Assembly: GCA_009923345.1 (NCBI GenBank) | Contig: RFTR01000032.1 | Span: forward strand, 1 to 14,025 | Direction: 5' to 3' | Origin: Betaproteobacteria bacterium | GTDB taxonomy: Bacteria; Pseudomonadota; Gammaproteobacteria; Burkholderiales; Burkholderiaceae_C | DNA: 14,025 bases | Part shown: positions 7,238 through 14,025 of the stretch, piece by piece | Layout of the letters: each line of letters begins with the position of its first letter | Numbering within the stretch: the stretch's first letter is position 1 | Notes under the pieces: generated by a model | What the model was told of the DNA's origin: nothing | The model's database searches: none | Seen by the model: the letters and a program-made list of their open reading frames with translations, nothing else | Position numbers and translations under genes: made by a program

Positions 7238-7243
7238 TAGAAT
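7238..7243 (+). promoter_or_regulatory. Candidate -10 element of the bamD promoter, inside the rluD start region
   Basis: TAGAAT on the plus strand lies 30 bp before the preferred bamD start. A start point near 7250 would leave a short leader carrying AGAGGA at 7261-7266. No clear -35 is seen. The element lies between the two candidate rluD starts, so the two divergent genes share this stretch. Confidence 0.45.
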
Positions 7244-7260
7244 GGGTTGAATTTGCTTCA

Positions 7261-7266
7261 AGAGGA
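7261..7266 (+). promoter_or_regulatory. Shine-Dalgarno deciding the bamD start
   Basis: AGAGGA ends 6 nt before a GTG at 7273 and 9 nt before another GTG at 7276. This is the only good ribosome binding site near the signal peptide and argues for a GTG start there rather than any upstream ATG in the same frame. Confidence 0.65.
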
Positions 7267-7272
7267 TGGCCT

Positions 7273-8079
7273 GTGGTGATTAGTAACAAATTATCGGCTC
7301 TAGCACGATGTATTGGCGTGATGGGTGCGATTCTTTTAGGTGCATGCGCCATTGAGAACGATCTCACCAAATCTTGGTCAGTCGACAAGCTCTACCAAGA
7401 AGCCAAAGACGAACTCGCTGCTGGCGCTTATGACAAAGCGATTGGTTACTACGAAAAACTGGAAGGCCGTGCTGCAGGCACTGCAATTGCACAACAAGCG
7501 CAACTAGACAAAGCCTGGGCCCAGTACAAAACCAAAGAGCCTGTGCAAGCTGTCGCAACGCTAGACCGTTTCATCAAATTGCACCCTGCGAGTCCTGCTT
7601 TGGATTACGCTTTGTATCTCAAAGGACTGGTTAATTTCAATGAAGATTTGGGATTGTTTTCGTCAGTCACTGGCGAGGACGTAGCCGAGCGCGACCCTAA
7701 GCAGGCCAAAGAATCATTCGAAGCCTTCCGTGAATTGACCCTGCGCTTTCCCAATTCCAAATACGCCCCCGACGCCAAAATGCGTATGGCGTTTATCAAA
7801 AATTCTTTGGCACGCTCGGATGTGTACGTGGCCAGGTACTACTACAAGCGCGGTGCTTATGTAGCCGCATTGAATCGCGCCCAAGCAGCCGTTCAAGAGT
7901 ACCGCGATGTGCCTGCCGTGGAAGAAGCATTGTTTTTGATGTTCCAGTGCTATGACAAATTAGGACTGGAGCAACTTCGCGACGATACTCGCCGTGTACT
8001 CGATAGCACTTATCCAGATAGCAAACTGCTTTACCCAGAGCGCCACAAGTCTAAAAAACCTTGGTGGAAGCCTTGGTAG
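7273..8079 (+). CDS. bamD: Outer membrane protein assembly factor BamD (ComL/YfiO)
   Basis: An essential lipoprotein of the BAM complex, anchored in the inner leaflet of the outer membrane, where it binds BamA and helps fold beta-barrel proteins. From the GTG at 7273 the product has 268 residues, close to Neisseria ComL. The lipoprotein signal has Lys and Arg near the N-terminus, a hydrophobic core and the lipobox LLGAC, with lipidation at C25; the next residue is Ala, compatible with outer-membrane sorting. Tetratricopeptide-type repeats span about 36-250 (LYQEAKDELAAGAYDKAIGY, then KESFEAFRELTLRFPNSKYA). The C-terminus is basic and aromatic (KKPWWKPW). GTG at 7276 is an equal alternative start; upstream in-frame starts would antisense rluD and bury the signal. 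It is the only plus-strand gene and ends 2 bp from the stop of the convergent yoaA. Confidence 0.95.
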   Translation: MVISNKLSALARCIGVMGAILLGACAIENDLTKSWSVDKLYQEAKDELAAGAYDKAIGYYEKLEGRAAGTAIAQQAQLDKAWAQYKTKEPVQAVATLDRFIKLHPASPALDYALYLKGLVNFNEDLGLFSSVTGEDVAERDPKQAKESFEAFRELTLRFPNSKYAPDAKMRMAFIKNSLARSDVYVARYYYKRGAYVAALNRAQAAVQEYRDVPAVEEALFLMFQCYDKLGLEQLRDDTRRVLDSTYPDSKLLYPERHKSKKPWWKPW

Positions 8080-8081
8080 TT

Positions 8082-10067
8082 TTAGAGGGCTTGAAGCGCT
8101 TCGTGTAGTTCTTCTTGCGAATCGAGTTGGCGCATATTGGGCATTGCTGCCAACAGTCGCTTGCCATAGCCTGTTGTAGCCAATCGGTTATCGCAGACAA
8201 CCAATACTCCGCGGTCAGTTTCGCGTCTTATCAAACGGCCTGCACCTTGTTTTAAAGCAATCACGGCCTCGGGTACAAAGAAGTCATTGAAAGGGCTTCT
8301 CCCCTGCGCCTCTAGGCGCTTACCACGGGCTTCAACGATCGGGTCGTTAGGCGGAGGGAAAGGTAGTTTGTCGATGATCACTAATTGCAGTGCATCACCC
8401 GGCACATCAAAGCCTTCCCAAAAAGTAGCCGAAGCCACTAGCACGCAACCGCCCTGCTCTGGTGTTGCGTCTTGGAATCGGGCCATCAATTCGCGTTTAG
8501 GCCATTCACCTTGCATCAATACTTCGATGCCTGAGCCGTCTAATTGCTGCTTCATAGCGTCACCAATCGCGCGCAAAGCACGCAATGTTGTGGTGAGTAC
8601 TAAAGTTTTTCCACCAAGCACTCGTACTGCGCCACTCGCCAAGCGCGCAACTTGCGCACTGTGCGCAGGATCGTTGGGACGCACGATATCTCTCGGCACA
8701 TACACAGCTGCCTGGCTGGGATAGTCAAAAGGACTTTCCACCCGCAAGACTTGTGCGGACTCTAAGCCGCAAGGTTCTGTGAACCACCTCAGGGTTGGTT
8801 CATCTCCCAATGTGGCGGAGGTAAAAATCCAGCTTTTGGGAGCAGACTGCTTGAGCAAACGTTCTCGCACGGTGTCTGCAATATCTAAAGGTGCTTGCAT
8901 CAAACGCATTTGCGATGCGCTCACATCCAACCATCGCACTGTTTGCGAGTCGCATGCTTCGGCAAACAGCGATACGCGCTGCATTACATCCACCATGCGT
9001 TCTTGAAGTCGTAAGAAATCTGGCGCAACTTCGACCACGGTCTCTAAAGATTGGGCAATGTTGTCTGCAGCTTGGTAAACGACCTCTAAGGCATGTTGCC
9101 AAGCATTCGTAGCAATTCCCTCGGGCGTTGGCTCAGTCCATTTGATCTTGGTGGATGCATTGCGCTGCCCCCCCAACAAGCGTAAATCTCTGGCACTTAG
9201 TTCAAGCGCAGACGCTAAGCCTTGCCAGTCTGCAAAACCACGTGCCAGTTGCAAACCCGTTGCCAACAAATCACGGGTTAGATCCAGCAGTTGCGAAGTG
9301 CTAAGTTGTTGCCCTAAAAAGTTCACACCCGTTTCATTGAGTTGGTGCGCTTCATCAAACACCACGACCCGCACGCTCGGCAACAGTTCGGCCATACCTG
9401 ACTCGCGCACAGCCAAATCTGCAAAAAACAAATGGTGGTTGATGACCACAATATCCGCAGCAAGCGCATCACGGCGTGCGTTATTCACATGGCAGTTTTT
9501 AAACGCAGGGCATTGCGAGCCCAGACAGTTTTCGCGGTTCGAAGTAATCCACGGAATTAAAGCGGAACGCTCATCGAGACCGGGTAACTCAGCCAGATCG
9601 CCCGTTTGGGTCGTTAATGCCCAAGTCTCTACTTTGGCCAACATACGCACTAGATGCCGATCCGGCAACGTTGCGTCTTGCCTCGCCATTTGCATTCTGT
9701 GGGTGCATAAATAGTTGCTGCGGCCTTTGAGAAGCGCCAAGCGAATGGGCAAATGAAACGCAGCGATCAGTCTTGGAATATCGCGTGCAAACAATTGGTC
9801 TTGCAGAGCTTTGGTCGCGGTAGACAACAAAACACGTTCACCACTGAGCAAAGCAGGCACCAAATACGCAAAGGTTTTACCAACGCCGGTACCAGCCTCC
9901 ACGACCAAACTTCCACCTTTGCTGATGACATCCGCCACCGCAAGCGCCATATCGGTTTGACCCGTGCGTGGCTGAAACTGTTGAGTGGCCTGAGAAAGAA
10001 TGCCGTCTTCTAAAAAAGCTTCTTGCACGCGGTTGCGTAAAAGCTGCGGATTAATCGTATGGATCAC
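8082..10067 (-). CDS. yoaA: ATP-dependent DNA helicase, YoaA/DinG family, with 4Fe-4S cluster
   Basis: An XPD-like superfamily 2 helicase. In E. coli, YoaA works with the clamp-loader chi subunit in repair of replication-blocking damage. The product has 661 residues. Walker A is EAGTGVGKT at 57-65. Iron-sulfur cysteines are C121, C181, C186 and C192. The DEAH box is at 238-241, followed by TSATL at 416-420, FWEGFDVPG from 549 and QGAGRLIRR from 607. All motifs are intact, and the length and lack of an exonuclease domain fit YoaA better than Gram-positive DinG. The start is a GTG at 10067 whose GTGA overlaps the stop of the upstream unknown gene, with no good Shine-Dalgarno, implying coupling. 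It is the last gene of zapE-unknown-yoaA and runs tail to tail into bamD without a visible terminator. Confidence 0.9.
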   Translation of the reverse strand: MIHTINPQLLRNRVQEAFLEDGILSQATQQFQPRTGQTDMALAVADVISKGGSLVVEAGTGVGKTFAYLVPALLSGERVLLSTATKALQDQLFARDIPRLIAAFHLPIRLALLKGRSNYLCTHRMQMARQDATLPDRHLVRMLAKVETWALTTQTGDLAELPGLDERSALIPWITSNRENCLGSQCPAFKNCHVNNARRDALAADIVVINHHLFFADLAVRESGMAELLPSVRVVVFDEAHQLNETGVNFLGQQLSTSQLLDLTRDLLATGLQLARGFADWQGLASALELSARDLRLLGGQRNASTKIKWTEPTPEGIATNAWQHALEVVYQAADNIAQSLETVVEVAPDFLRLQERMVDVMQRVSLFAEACDSQTVRWLDVSASQMRLMQAPLDIADTVRERLLKQSAPKSWIFTSATLGDEPTLRWFTEPCGLESAQVLRVESPFDYPSQAAVYVPRDIVRPNDPAHSAQVARLASGAVRVLGGKTLVLTTTLRALRAIGDAMKQQLDGSGIEVLMQGEWPKRELMARFQDATPEQGGCVLVASATFWEGFDVPGDALQLVIIDKLPFPPPNDPIVEARGKRLEAQGRSPFNDFFVPEAVIALKQGAGRLIRRETDRGVLVVCDNRLATTGYGKRLLAAMPNMRQLDSQEELHEALQAL

Positions 10068-10642
10068 TTGGCCCGAACTGGCGAAGGCAGCGGATCGGCA
10101 GGCGCATTCGTACGCTCTTTCAAACGCTTTTCTGTATCTGCACGATGTTGAGCAGCTTCGCGTTGCTTGGCGTCGTAATTAGGTCGATTTTTACCTTGGC
10201 TGTCGTAGTCTTGTTTCTTTTGTTCAGTGCGCTCGAGCCGATCTTTCGCCGCTTGTATCGCCTCTTGGCGCTGGTTCGCAGCATCTTGCTGTTGTGCATC
10301 GCTAGTTTTTTCAGCCGTACGCTGTATGGACTCAAAGGCTTTGATTTGGCGCTCTAAGGTATTGAACTTGTTTTCCTCTTTGCGCAGCACAGTCAAGACT
10401 TCAAGTCTCTTGTCGCGCGCTTTCAGCTGGCAACCAACAACGTCAAACCTTTGGTAGCACTCACGCATAGACTTTTGGTAAGTCGCTTCCATCTCATCAC
10501 GTTTTTTCTCTAAGCGGGTACTCTCTGCCAATCTTTCTTCATCAGAGGGGATTTCAGAGGCTGACAAAATTTGTGCAAAAGAGACTTTGCCAGCCATGCA
10601 CAGCACGAGAAAAATAGTGACGAAGAATTTGAAATAGTTCAT
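10064..10642 (-). CDS. Exported coiled-coil protein of unknown function
   Basis: I do not recognise a named family. The 192-residue product begins with a Sec-type signal peptide: MNYFKFF, a hydrophobic run, then KVSFA with probable cleavage near residue 23, so it should be periplasmic or secreted. The mature part is strongly charged and rich in Lys, Arg, Glu and Gln, with long predicted helix and coiled coil over about 35-180. Two cysteines, C62 and C71, in MRECYQRFDVVGCQL could form a disulfide in the periplasm. The C-terminus is Pro-rich (PADPLPSPVRAK). Its ATG overlaps the zapE stop by ATGA and its stop overlaps the yoaA GTG by GTGA, so it is translated within that operon. I recall similar unnamed proteins in other Burkholderiales, but cannot check. 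Function is unknown. Confidence 0.85.
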   Translation of the reverse strand: MNYFKFFVTIFLVLCMAGKVSFAQILSASEIPSDEERLAESTRLEKKRDEMEATYQKSMRECYQRFDVVGCQLKARDKRLEVLTVLRKEENKFNTLERQIKAFESIQRTAEKTSDAQQQDAANQRQEAIQAAKDRLERTEQKKQDYDSQGKNRPNYDAKQREAAQHRADTEKRLKERTNAPADPLPSPVRAK

Positions 10643-11736
10643 GTCAATGCCGTATCTACTACACGCTTGCCAAGGGCTAAAAACTCCGCAGATTGCATTT
10701 CACGCAAGCGCGAAACAGTTCGCACAAACTCGTGCGCTAAGGGGCCTTCTGTATAAAGCTCAGCAGCTTGCACTTGAGCCGATAAAATAAATTTCACATG
10801 CCTATCGTACAAAACATCCACCAACCAAGTAAAACGGCGCGCCTCAGAAGCTTTACTCACTGGCATATAAGGCACATCGCTCAAAAAAACCGTATGGAAC
10901 TGTGAAGCAATTTCTAGGTAATCATTTTGCGATCGCGGGCCACCACAAATGTCTTTGAAATCGAACCAAACCACGCCGCCAGCCCTGCGACGCGCCTTGA
11001 TCTCACGCGACTCTATGTGCAACAAAGGCTCTTGGTCTTGGCATTCCGCGAGTCGATTGAAAGCGTCCGTCATAGCAGCATCGGCTTGAAAGCCAGAAGG
11101 GCAATGGAACAAATCCACCATTTCAAGGGTTTGTCGGCGATAGTCGGTACCGTTATCGACATTGATCACTTCAAGTTTGCTGTTGAGCAATTCAATCGCG
11201 GGCAAGATGCGGTCACGGTGCATGCCGCCTGGGTATAAATCGTCCGGCTTGAAATTGGAAGTAGTGATGAATCCAACGCCGTGCTTAAACAGTGAATCCA
11301 ACAAGCGGTAGAGAATCATGGCGTCGGTGATGTCTGCTACATGGAATTCATCGAAACAGATCAACTTGAAGCGCTTGGACATTTGCTCGCCCAAAATATC
11401 TAACGGGTCTGCATTGCCTTGTAATTCACGCAATTCTCTGTGCACTTCGCGCATAAATTCGTGGAAATGCAGACGGGTTTTACGATTTAGTGGAACAGAC
11501 TCAAAAAAGCAATCCATCAAAAAACTTTTGCCGCGACCAACACCACCGTATAAATAAACACCCCGCGGAATATCTGGGTGATTGATAATTTTTTTGATCG
11601 AGTTCGAGCGCTTCTCTTTGTAGTGCGACCACTCGGTGGCACACCGCTCAAGCGCATCAATGGCACGAAGCTGCGCAGGGTCGCTTTTGAACCCTCTCGC
11701 CTTTAATTCTTTTTGGTAATTTTGATAGACCGACAT
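10639..11736 (-). CDS. zapE: Cell division ATPase ZapE (AFG1 family)
   Basis: A cytosolic P-loop ATPase that in E. coli associates with FtsZ at the division site and is needed for constriction under stress; mitochondrial Lace1/Afg1 is its relative. The product has 365 residues. Walker A is GGVGRGKS at 64-71 after RGVYLY. Walker B is LICFDEFHV with D129 and E130. Further family motifs are FHEFMREVH, TSNFKPDDLYPGG and RFTWLVDVLYDRHV. All are intact. The ATG at 11736 has no Shine-Dalgarno, while a TATACA hexamer ends 5 nt before it, suggesting a leaderless mRNA. It follows lpdA after a clear terminator and leads the zapE-unknown-yoaA unit. Confidence 0.95.
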   Translation of the reverse strand: MSVYQNYQKELKARGFKSDPAQLRAIDALERCATEWSHYKEKRSNSIKKIINHPDIPRGVYLYGGVGRGKSFLMDCFFESVPLNRKTRLHFHEFMREVHRELRELQGNADPLDILGEQMSKRFKLICFDEFHVADITDAMILYRLLDSLFKHGVGFITTSNFKPDDLYPGGMHRDRILPAIELLNSKLEVINVDNGTDYRRQTLEMVDLFHCPSGFQADAAMTDAFNRLAECQDQEPLLHIESREIKARRRAGGVVWFDFKDICGGPRSQNDYLEIASQFHTVFLSDVPYMPVSKASEARRFTWLVDVLYDRHVKFILSAQVQAAELYTEGPLAHEFVRTVSRLREMQSAEFLALGKRVVDTALT

Positions 11737-11744
11737 TGCAATGT
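11733..11744. repeat. 12-bp perfect palindrome over the zapE start codon
   Basis: ACATTGCAATGT is its own reverse complement. It contains the zapE start codon and reaches into the candidate -10. This could be an operator or chance; no second copy was noticed in the window. Confidence 0.6.
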
Positions 11745-11747
11745 ATA
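11742..11747 (-). promoter_or_regulatory. Candidate -10 element of the zapE promoter
   Basis: The minus strand reads TATACA, separated by 5 nt from the zapE ATG, so transcription could start on or next to the start codon. No acceptable -35 hexamer is seen. It partly overlaps the perfect palindrome ACATTGCAATGT at 11733-11744. Confidence 0.35.
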
Positions 11748-11773
11748 TTGTGCCTTGAAGGGAACTTTGATCG

Positions 11774-11803
11774 AAAAAAAGCCCGCTGTCAAAAGCGGGC
11801 TTT
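11774..11803 (-). terminator. Rho-independent terminator of lpdA
   Basis: On the minus strand the arms GCCCGCT (stem 11794-11800 with 11781-11787) close around a 6-nt loop, three A-T pairs extend the stem, and a run of seven T follows at 11780-11774. It lies about 20 bp after the lpdA stop and separates lpdA from zapE. Confidence 0.9.
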
Positions 11804-11823
11804 GAGCCTTATTTATGGACAAA

Positions 11824-13251
11824 TTAAAAATTCAAAGTGCGCTTATCTACTGCCAGAGCAGCTTCTTTCGTAGCTTCAGATAACGAAGGATGCGCATGGC
11901 AAATACGTGCAATGTCTTCAGCCGATGCTTTGAATTCCATCGCTACCACGGCTTCAGAAATCAACTCGCTAGCCATAGGACCGACGATATGCACACCCAA
12001 AATCTCATCGGTAGTGGCATCTGCTAAAAACTTCACCATACCAGTGGTATCGCCTAAAGCGCGAGCGCGACCATTGGCCAAGAAGGGAAAGGTTCCCGCT
12101 TTGTAAGCCACGCCATCGGCTTTGAGTTGTTGTTCCGTGCGGCCAACCCATGCGATTTCAGGGCTGGTGTAAATCACCCATGGAATGGTGTTGAAGTTAA
12201 CGTGGCCATGTTGTCCAGCGATACGCTCTGCCACTGCGACGCCCTCTTCTTCTGCTTTGTGTGCCAGCATGGGACCACGGACCACATCGCCTACAGCCCA
12301 CACACCAGGCACATTGGTTTTGCAATCGCCGTCGACAACGATGGCGCCACGCTCGTCTAGTTGTAGACCAATCGCCTCAGCACCTAAGCCAATGGTGTTG
12401 GGTACGCGGCCAATCGACACGATGAGTTTGTCTGCATCCAATGTCTGCGCTTCACCTTTAGCATTGGTATAGGCAAGCGATACGCCTTTTTTAGAGTTAG
12501 TGATTTCACCGACTTTCACACCGAGTTCAATCTTCAAACCTTGCTTGTCAAATGCTTTTTTAGCTTCTTTGGCGATTTGTTCATCGACCGCACCCAAGAA
12601 AGTGGGAAGGCCTTCCAAAATAGTGACATCTGCACCTAAACGACGCCAGACTGATCCCATTTCTAAGCCAATGACGCCTGAACCAATCAAGGCGAGTTTT
12701 TTGGGAACGCTACCGATACGCAATGCACCGTCGTTAGACAAGATATTTATTTCATCAAATGGTGCGCCTGGCAGAGCTCGAGCATTCGACCCTGTGGCAA
12801 TGATGACTTGTTTACCAACGATCGACTCTTCTGCCTTGCCCGTGACTTTGACTTCAAAGCCACCCTCAGCAGCTTTTACAAACGTTCCACGGCCATGGAA
12901 AAAAGTAATTTTGTTCTTTTTGAACAAATACAAAATGCCATCGTTATTTTGTTTGACGACGGTATCTTTACGGCCAAGCATTTTGGCCACATCCATCTTC
13001 ACATCTTTGGCAGAAATGCCATGGTCTGCAAAGTGGTGGTTGGCGTGGTCAAAGTGTTCGCTCGATTGCAGCAATGCTTTGGACGGAATGCAGCCTACAT
13101 TGGTACAGGTTCCACCAGGGGCTGGGCCACCCTCTGCGTTTTTCCATTCGTCGATACACGCCACTTGAAAACCAAGTTGCGAAGCACGAATGGCAGCAAT
13201 GTAACCACCTGGGCCACCGCCAATGACTACGACGTCGAATTGTTTACTCAT
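11824..13251 (-). CDS. lpdA: Dihydrolipoyl dehydrogenase (E3 of 2-oxoacid dehydrogenase complexes)
   Basis: An FAD enzyme that reoxidises the dihydrolipoyl groups of E2 with NAD+. Placed after odhB, it is most likely the E3 of the 2-oxoglutarate dehydrogenase complex of the TCA cycle. The product has 475 residues. The FAD motif GGGPGG is at 11-16, the redox disulfide C49-C54 in GGTCTNVGCIPSKALL, the NAD motif GSGVIG at 190-195, the second FAD contact in WAVGDVV, and the catalytic pair H454 and E459 in HAHPSLSE. All essential residues are present. The ATG at 13251 has AAGAGA 8 nt upstream. Terminators flank it on both sides: one between odhB and lpdA, one after its own stop. Expression therefore probably depends on readthrough from odhB or a promoter inside odhB. 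Confidence 0.97.
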   Translation of the reverse strand: MSKQFDVVVIGGGPGGYIAAIRASQLGFQVACIDEWKNAEGGPAPGGTCTNVGCIPSKALLQSSEHFDHANHHFADHGISAKDVKMDVAKMLGRKDTVVKQNNDGILYLFKKNKITFFHGRGTFVKAAEGGFEVKVTGKAEESIVGKQVIIATGSNARALPGAPFDEINILSNDGALRIGSVPKKLALIGSGVIGLEMGSVWRRLGADVTILEGLPTFLGAVDEQIAKEAKKAFDKQGLKIELGVKVGEITNSKKGVSLAYTNAKGEAQTLDADKLIVSIGRVPNTIGLGAEAIGLQLDERGAIVVDGDCKTNVPGVWAVGDVVRGPMLAHKAEEEGVAVAERIAGQHGHVNFNTIPWVIYTSPEIAWVGRTEQQLKADGVAYKAGTFPFLANGRARALGDTTGMVKFLADATTDEILGVHIVGPMASELISEAVVAMEFKASAEDIARICHAHPSLSEATKEAALAVDKRTLNF

Positions 13252-13269
13252 GATGCATTTCTCTTAGAT

Positions 13270-13294
13270 AAAAAACGCCCCCAATAAAGGGGGC
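13270..13294 (-). terminator. Rho-independent terminator or attenuator between odhB and lpdA
   Basis: On the minus strand GCCCCC (13294-13289) and GGGGGC (13282-13277) pair around a 6-nt AT-rich loop, followed by G and six T (13275-13270). The distance from the odhB stop to the hairpin is about 15 bp, and only 18 bp separate the T-run from the lpdA ATG. This leaves almost no room for a separate lpdA promoter, so partial termination is the simplest reading. Confidence 0.85.
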
Positions 13295-13309
13295 ATTCAA
13301 AACGGTTGA

Positions 13310-14025
13310 TTAGATGTCGAACAAGAGACGCGCTGGATCTTCCAAGGCCTCTTTCATCGCGACCAAGCCCAATACAGCTTCGCGGCCATCGATGATGCGG
13401 TGGTCGTATGACATCGCGAAGTAGTTCATAGGACGCACCACCACTTGACCGTTTTCTACCATTGCACGGTCTTTAGTGGCGTGGACACCCAAAATCGCAG
13501 ACTGTGGTGGGTTGATGATCGGGGTTGACATCATCGAACCAAAAGTACCGCCGTTAGAGATAGAGAAAGTACCGCCCGTCATCTCTTCGATGCCGAGCTT
13601 TCCATCGCGTGCTTTGACACCGAATTCGGCAATCTTCTTCTCAATATCGGCAAAACTCATTTGATCGGCATTGCGCAGAATAGGCACCACTAAACCACGG
13701 GGTGAACCCACAGCAATACCAATATCGAAGTAGCCGTGGTAGACGATGTCATTACCGTCTACCGAAGCATTCAAGACCGGGAATTTCTTCAAGGCGTGCA
13801 CTGCCGCTTTGACGAAGAAACTCATAAAGCCCAACTTAACGCCATGTTCTTTTTCGAAACGCTCTTGCATGCGCTTGCGCATTTCCATCACAGGCGCCAT
13901 ATTGATTTCGTTGAACGTCGTCAAAATCGCATTGGTCGATTGCGACTGCAACAAACGCTCTGCCACACGCGCACGCAAACGCGTCATCGGCACGCGCTGC
14001 TCAGGACGCTCACCCAGGTTCACTG
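13310..14025 (-). CDS. odhB: Dihydrolipoyllysine-residue succinyltransferase (E2 of 2-oxoglutarate dehydrogenase), 5' part beyond the window
   Basis: The core subunit of the 2-oxoglutarate dehydrogenase complex, transferring succinyl from lipoyl-lysine to CoA. About 238 C-terminal residues are visible and cover the catalytic acyltransferase domain. The N-terminal lipoyl and peripheral-subunit-binding domains lie past the right edge, so the first in-window codon is internal. Signatures matching SucB are TFNEINMAPVMEMRKRM, HGVKLGFMSFFVKA, STPIINPPQSAILG and the active-site YDHRIIDGREA, with the catalytic His encoded at 13400-13402 and an Asp four residues later. The lpdA gene downstream completes the complex; odhA/sucA is expected upstream, outside the window. 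A pyruvate dehydrogenase E2 is unlikely given the SucB-type sequence. Confidence 0.96.
   Translation of the reverse strand, partial: VNLGERPEQRVPMTRLRARVAERLLQSQSTNAILTTFNEINMAPVMEMRKRMQERFEKEHGVKLGFMSFFVKAAVHALKKFPVLNASVDGNDIVYHGYFDIGIAVGSPRGLVVPILRNADQMSFADIEKKIAEFGVKARDGKLGIEEMTGGTFSISNGGTFGSMMSTPIINPPQSAILGVHATKDRAMVENGQVVVRPMNYFAMSYDHRIIDGREAVLGLVAMKEALEDPARLLFDI

Noticed and set aside
6997..7272. Longer bamD reading frame beginning at 6997
   Set aside because: The extra 92 codons are antisense to rluD and would bury the lipoprotein signal peptide; the GTG with AGAGGA at 7273 explains the start.
9142..9714. Plus-strand open frame of 190 codons opposite yoaA
   Set aside because: Antisense to the intact helicase, no family signature, no ribosome binding site.
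12500..13168. Plus-strand open frame of 222 codons opposite lpdA
   Set aside because: It is fully antisense to a gene with every catalytic motif intact; long antisense frames are expected from codon bias. No supporting start signals.
13244..13258. Four-codon reading frame (Met-His-His-Glu) overlapping the lpdA start, a possible leader peptide
   Set aside because: The AAGAGA site is only 1 nt from this ATG but 8 nt from the lpdA ATG, so ribosomes should choose lpdA; too short to distinguish from chance.
1..14025. A novel defence, mobile or biosynthetic system
   Set aside because: All genes but one belong to familiar housekeeping families in familiar order; no integrase, transposase, att-like repeats, CRISPR repeats or toxin genes were seen.

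Overview
The window looks like core chromosome of a betaproteobacterium, most likely order Burkholderiales and probably a Comamonadaceae-type freshwater lineage. I base this on gene order (ndk-rlmN-pilF-rodZ-ispG; bamD diverging from rluD; odhB-lpdA-zapE) and on protein style. Base composition looks balanced to slightly GC-rich by eye. The genus is inference. I see no tRNA, rRNA, insertion sequence, phage gene, CRISPR array, toxin-antitoxin pair or defence gene. Twelve of the thirteen coding regions that can be assigned a family are housekeeping genes on the minus strand or their plus-strand neighbour bamD; one further gene is of unknown function.

Left block, read right to left on the minus strand: rluD (23S pseudouridine synthase), a 147-bp gap with a probable promoter and two hairpins, scpB (chromosome condensation), rluB (pseudouridine synthase, start overlapping scpB), ndk (nucleoside diphosphate kinase, probably with its own promoter), rlmN (radical-SAM rRNA/tRNA methylase), pilF (type IV pilus lipoprotein), a short RodZ-like helix-turn-helix membrane protein, and ispG (isoprenoid MEP pathway, cut by the left edge). 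rlmN-pilF and pilF-rodZ overlap by ATGA, and ispG follows 32 bp later behind a strong Shine-Dalgarno. This is one tightly packed transcription unit joining RNA modification, envelope and cell-shape genes.

Middle: bamD is the only plus-strand gene. It encodes an outer-membrane assembly lipoprotein. It diverges from rluD with a promoter apparently embedded in the rluD start region, and it converges on the helicase gene yoaA with only 2 bp between stop codons.

Right block, minus strand: odhB (2-oxoglutarate dehydrogenase E2, cut by the right edge), a terminator, lpdA (E3), a second terminator, then zapE (division ATPase), an unknown exported coiled-coil protein and a YoaA-type Fe-S helicase. 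These last three are chained by 4-bp overlaps.

The points worth a second look are small: a RodZ lacking its usual C-terminal domain, the unknown exported protein between zapE and yoaA, a terminator placed inside the odhB-lpdA unit, a possibly leaderless zapE with a 12-bp palindrome over its start codon, and a structured leader in front of scpB. I found no convincing previously undescribed multi-gene system.
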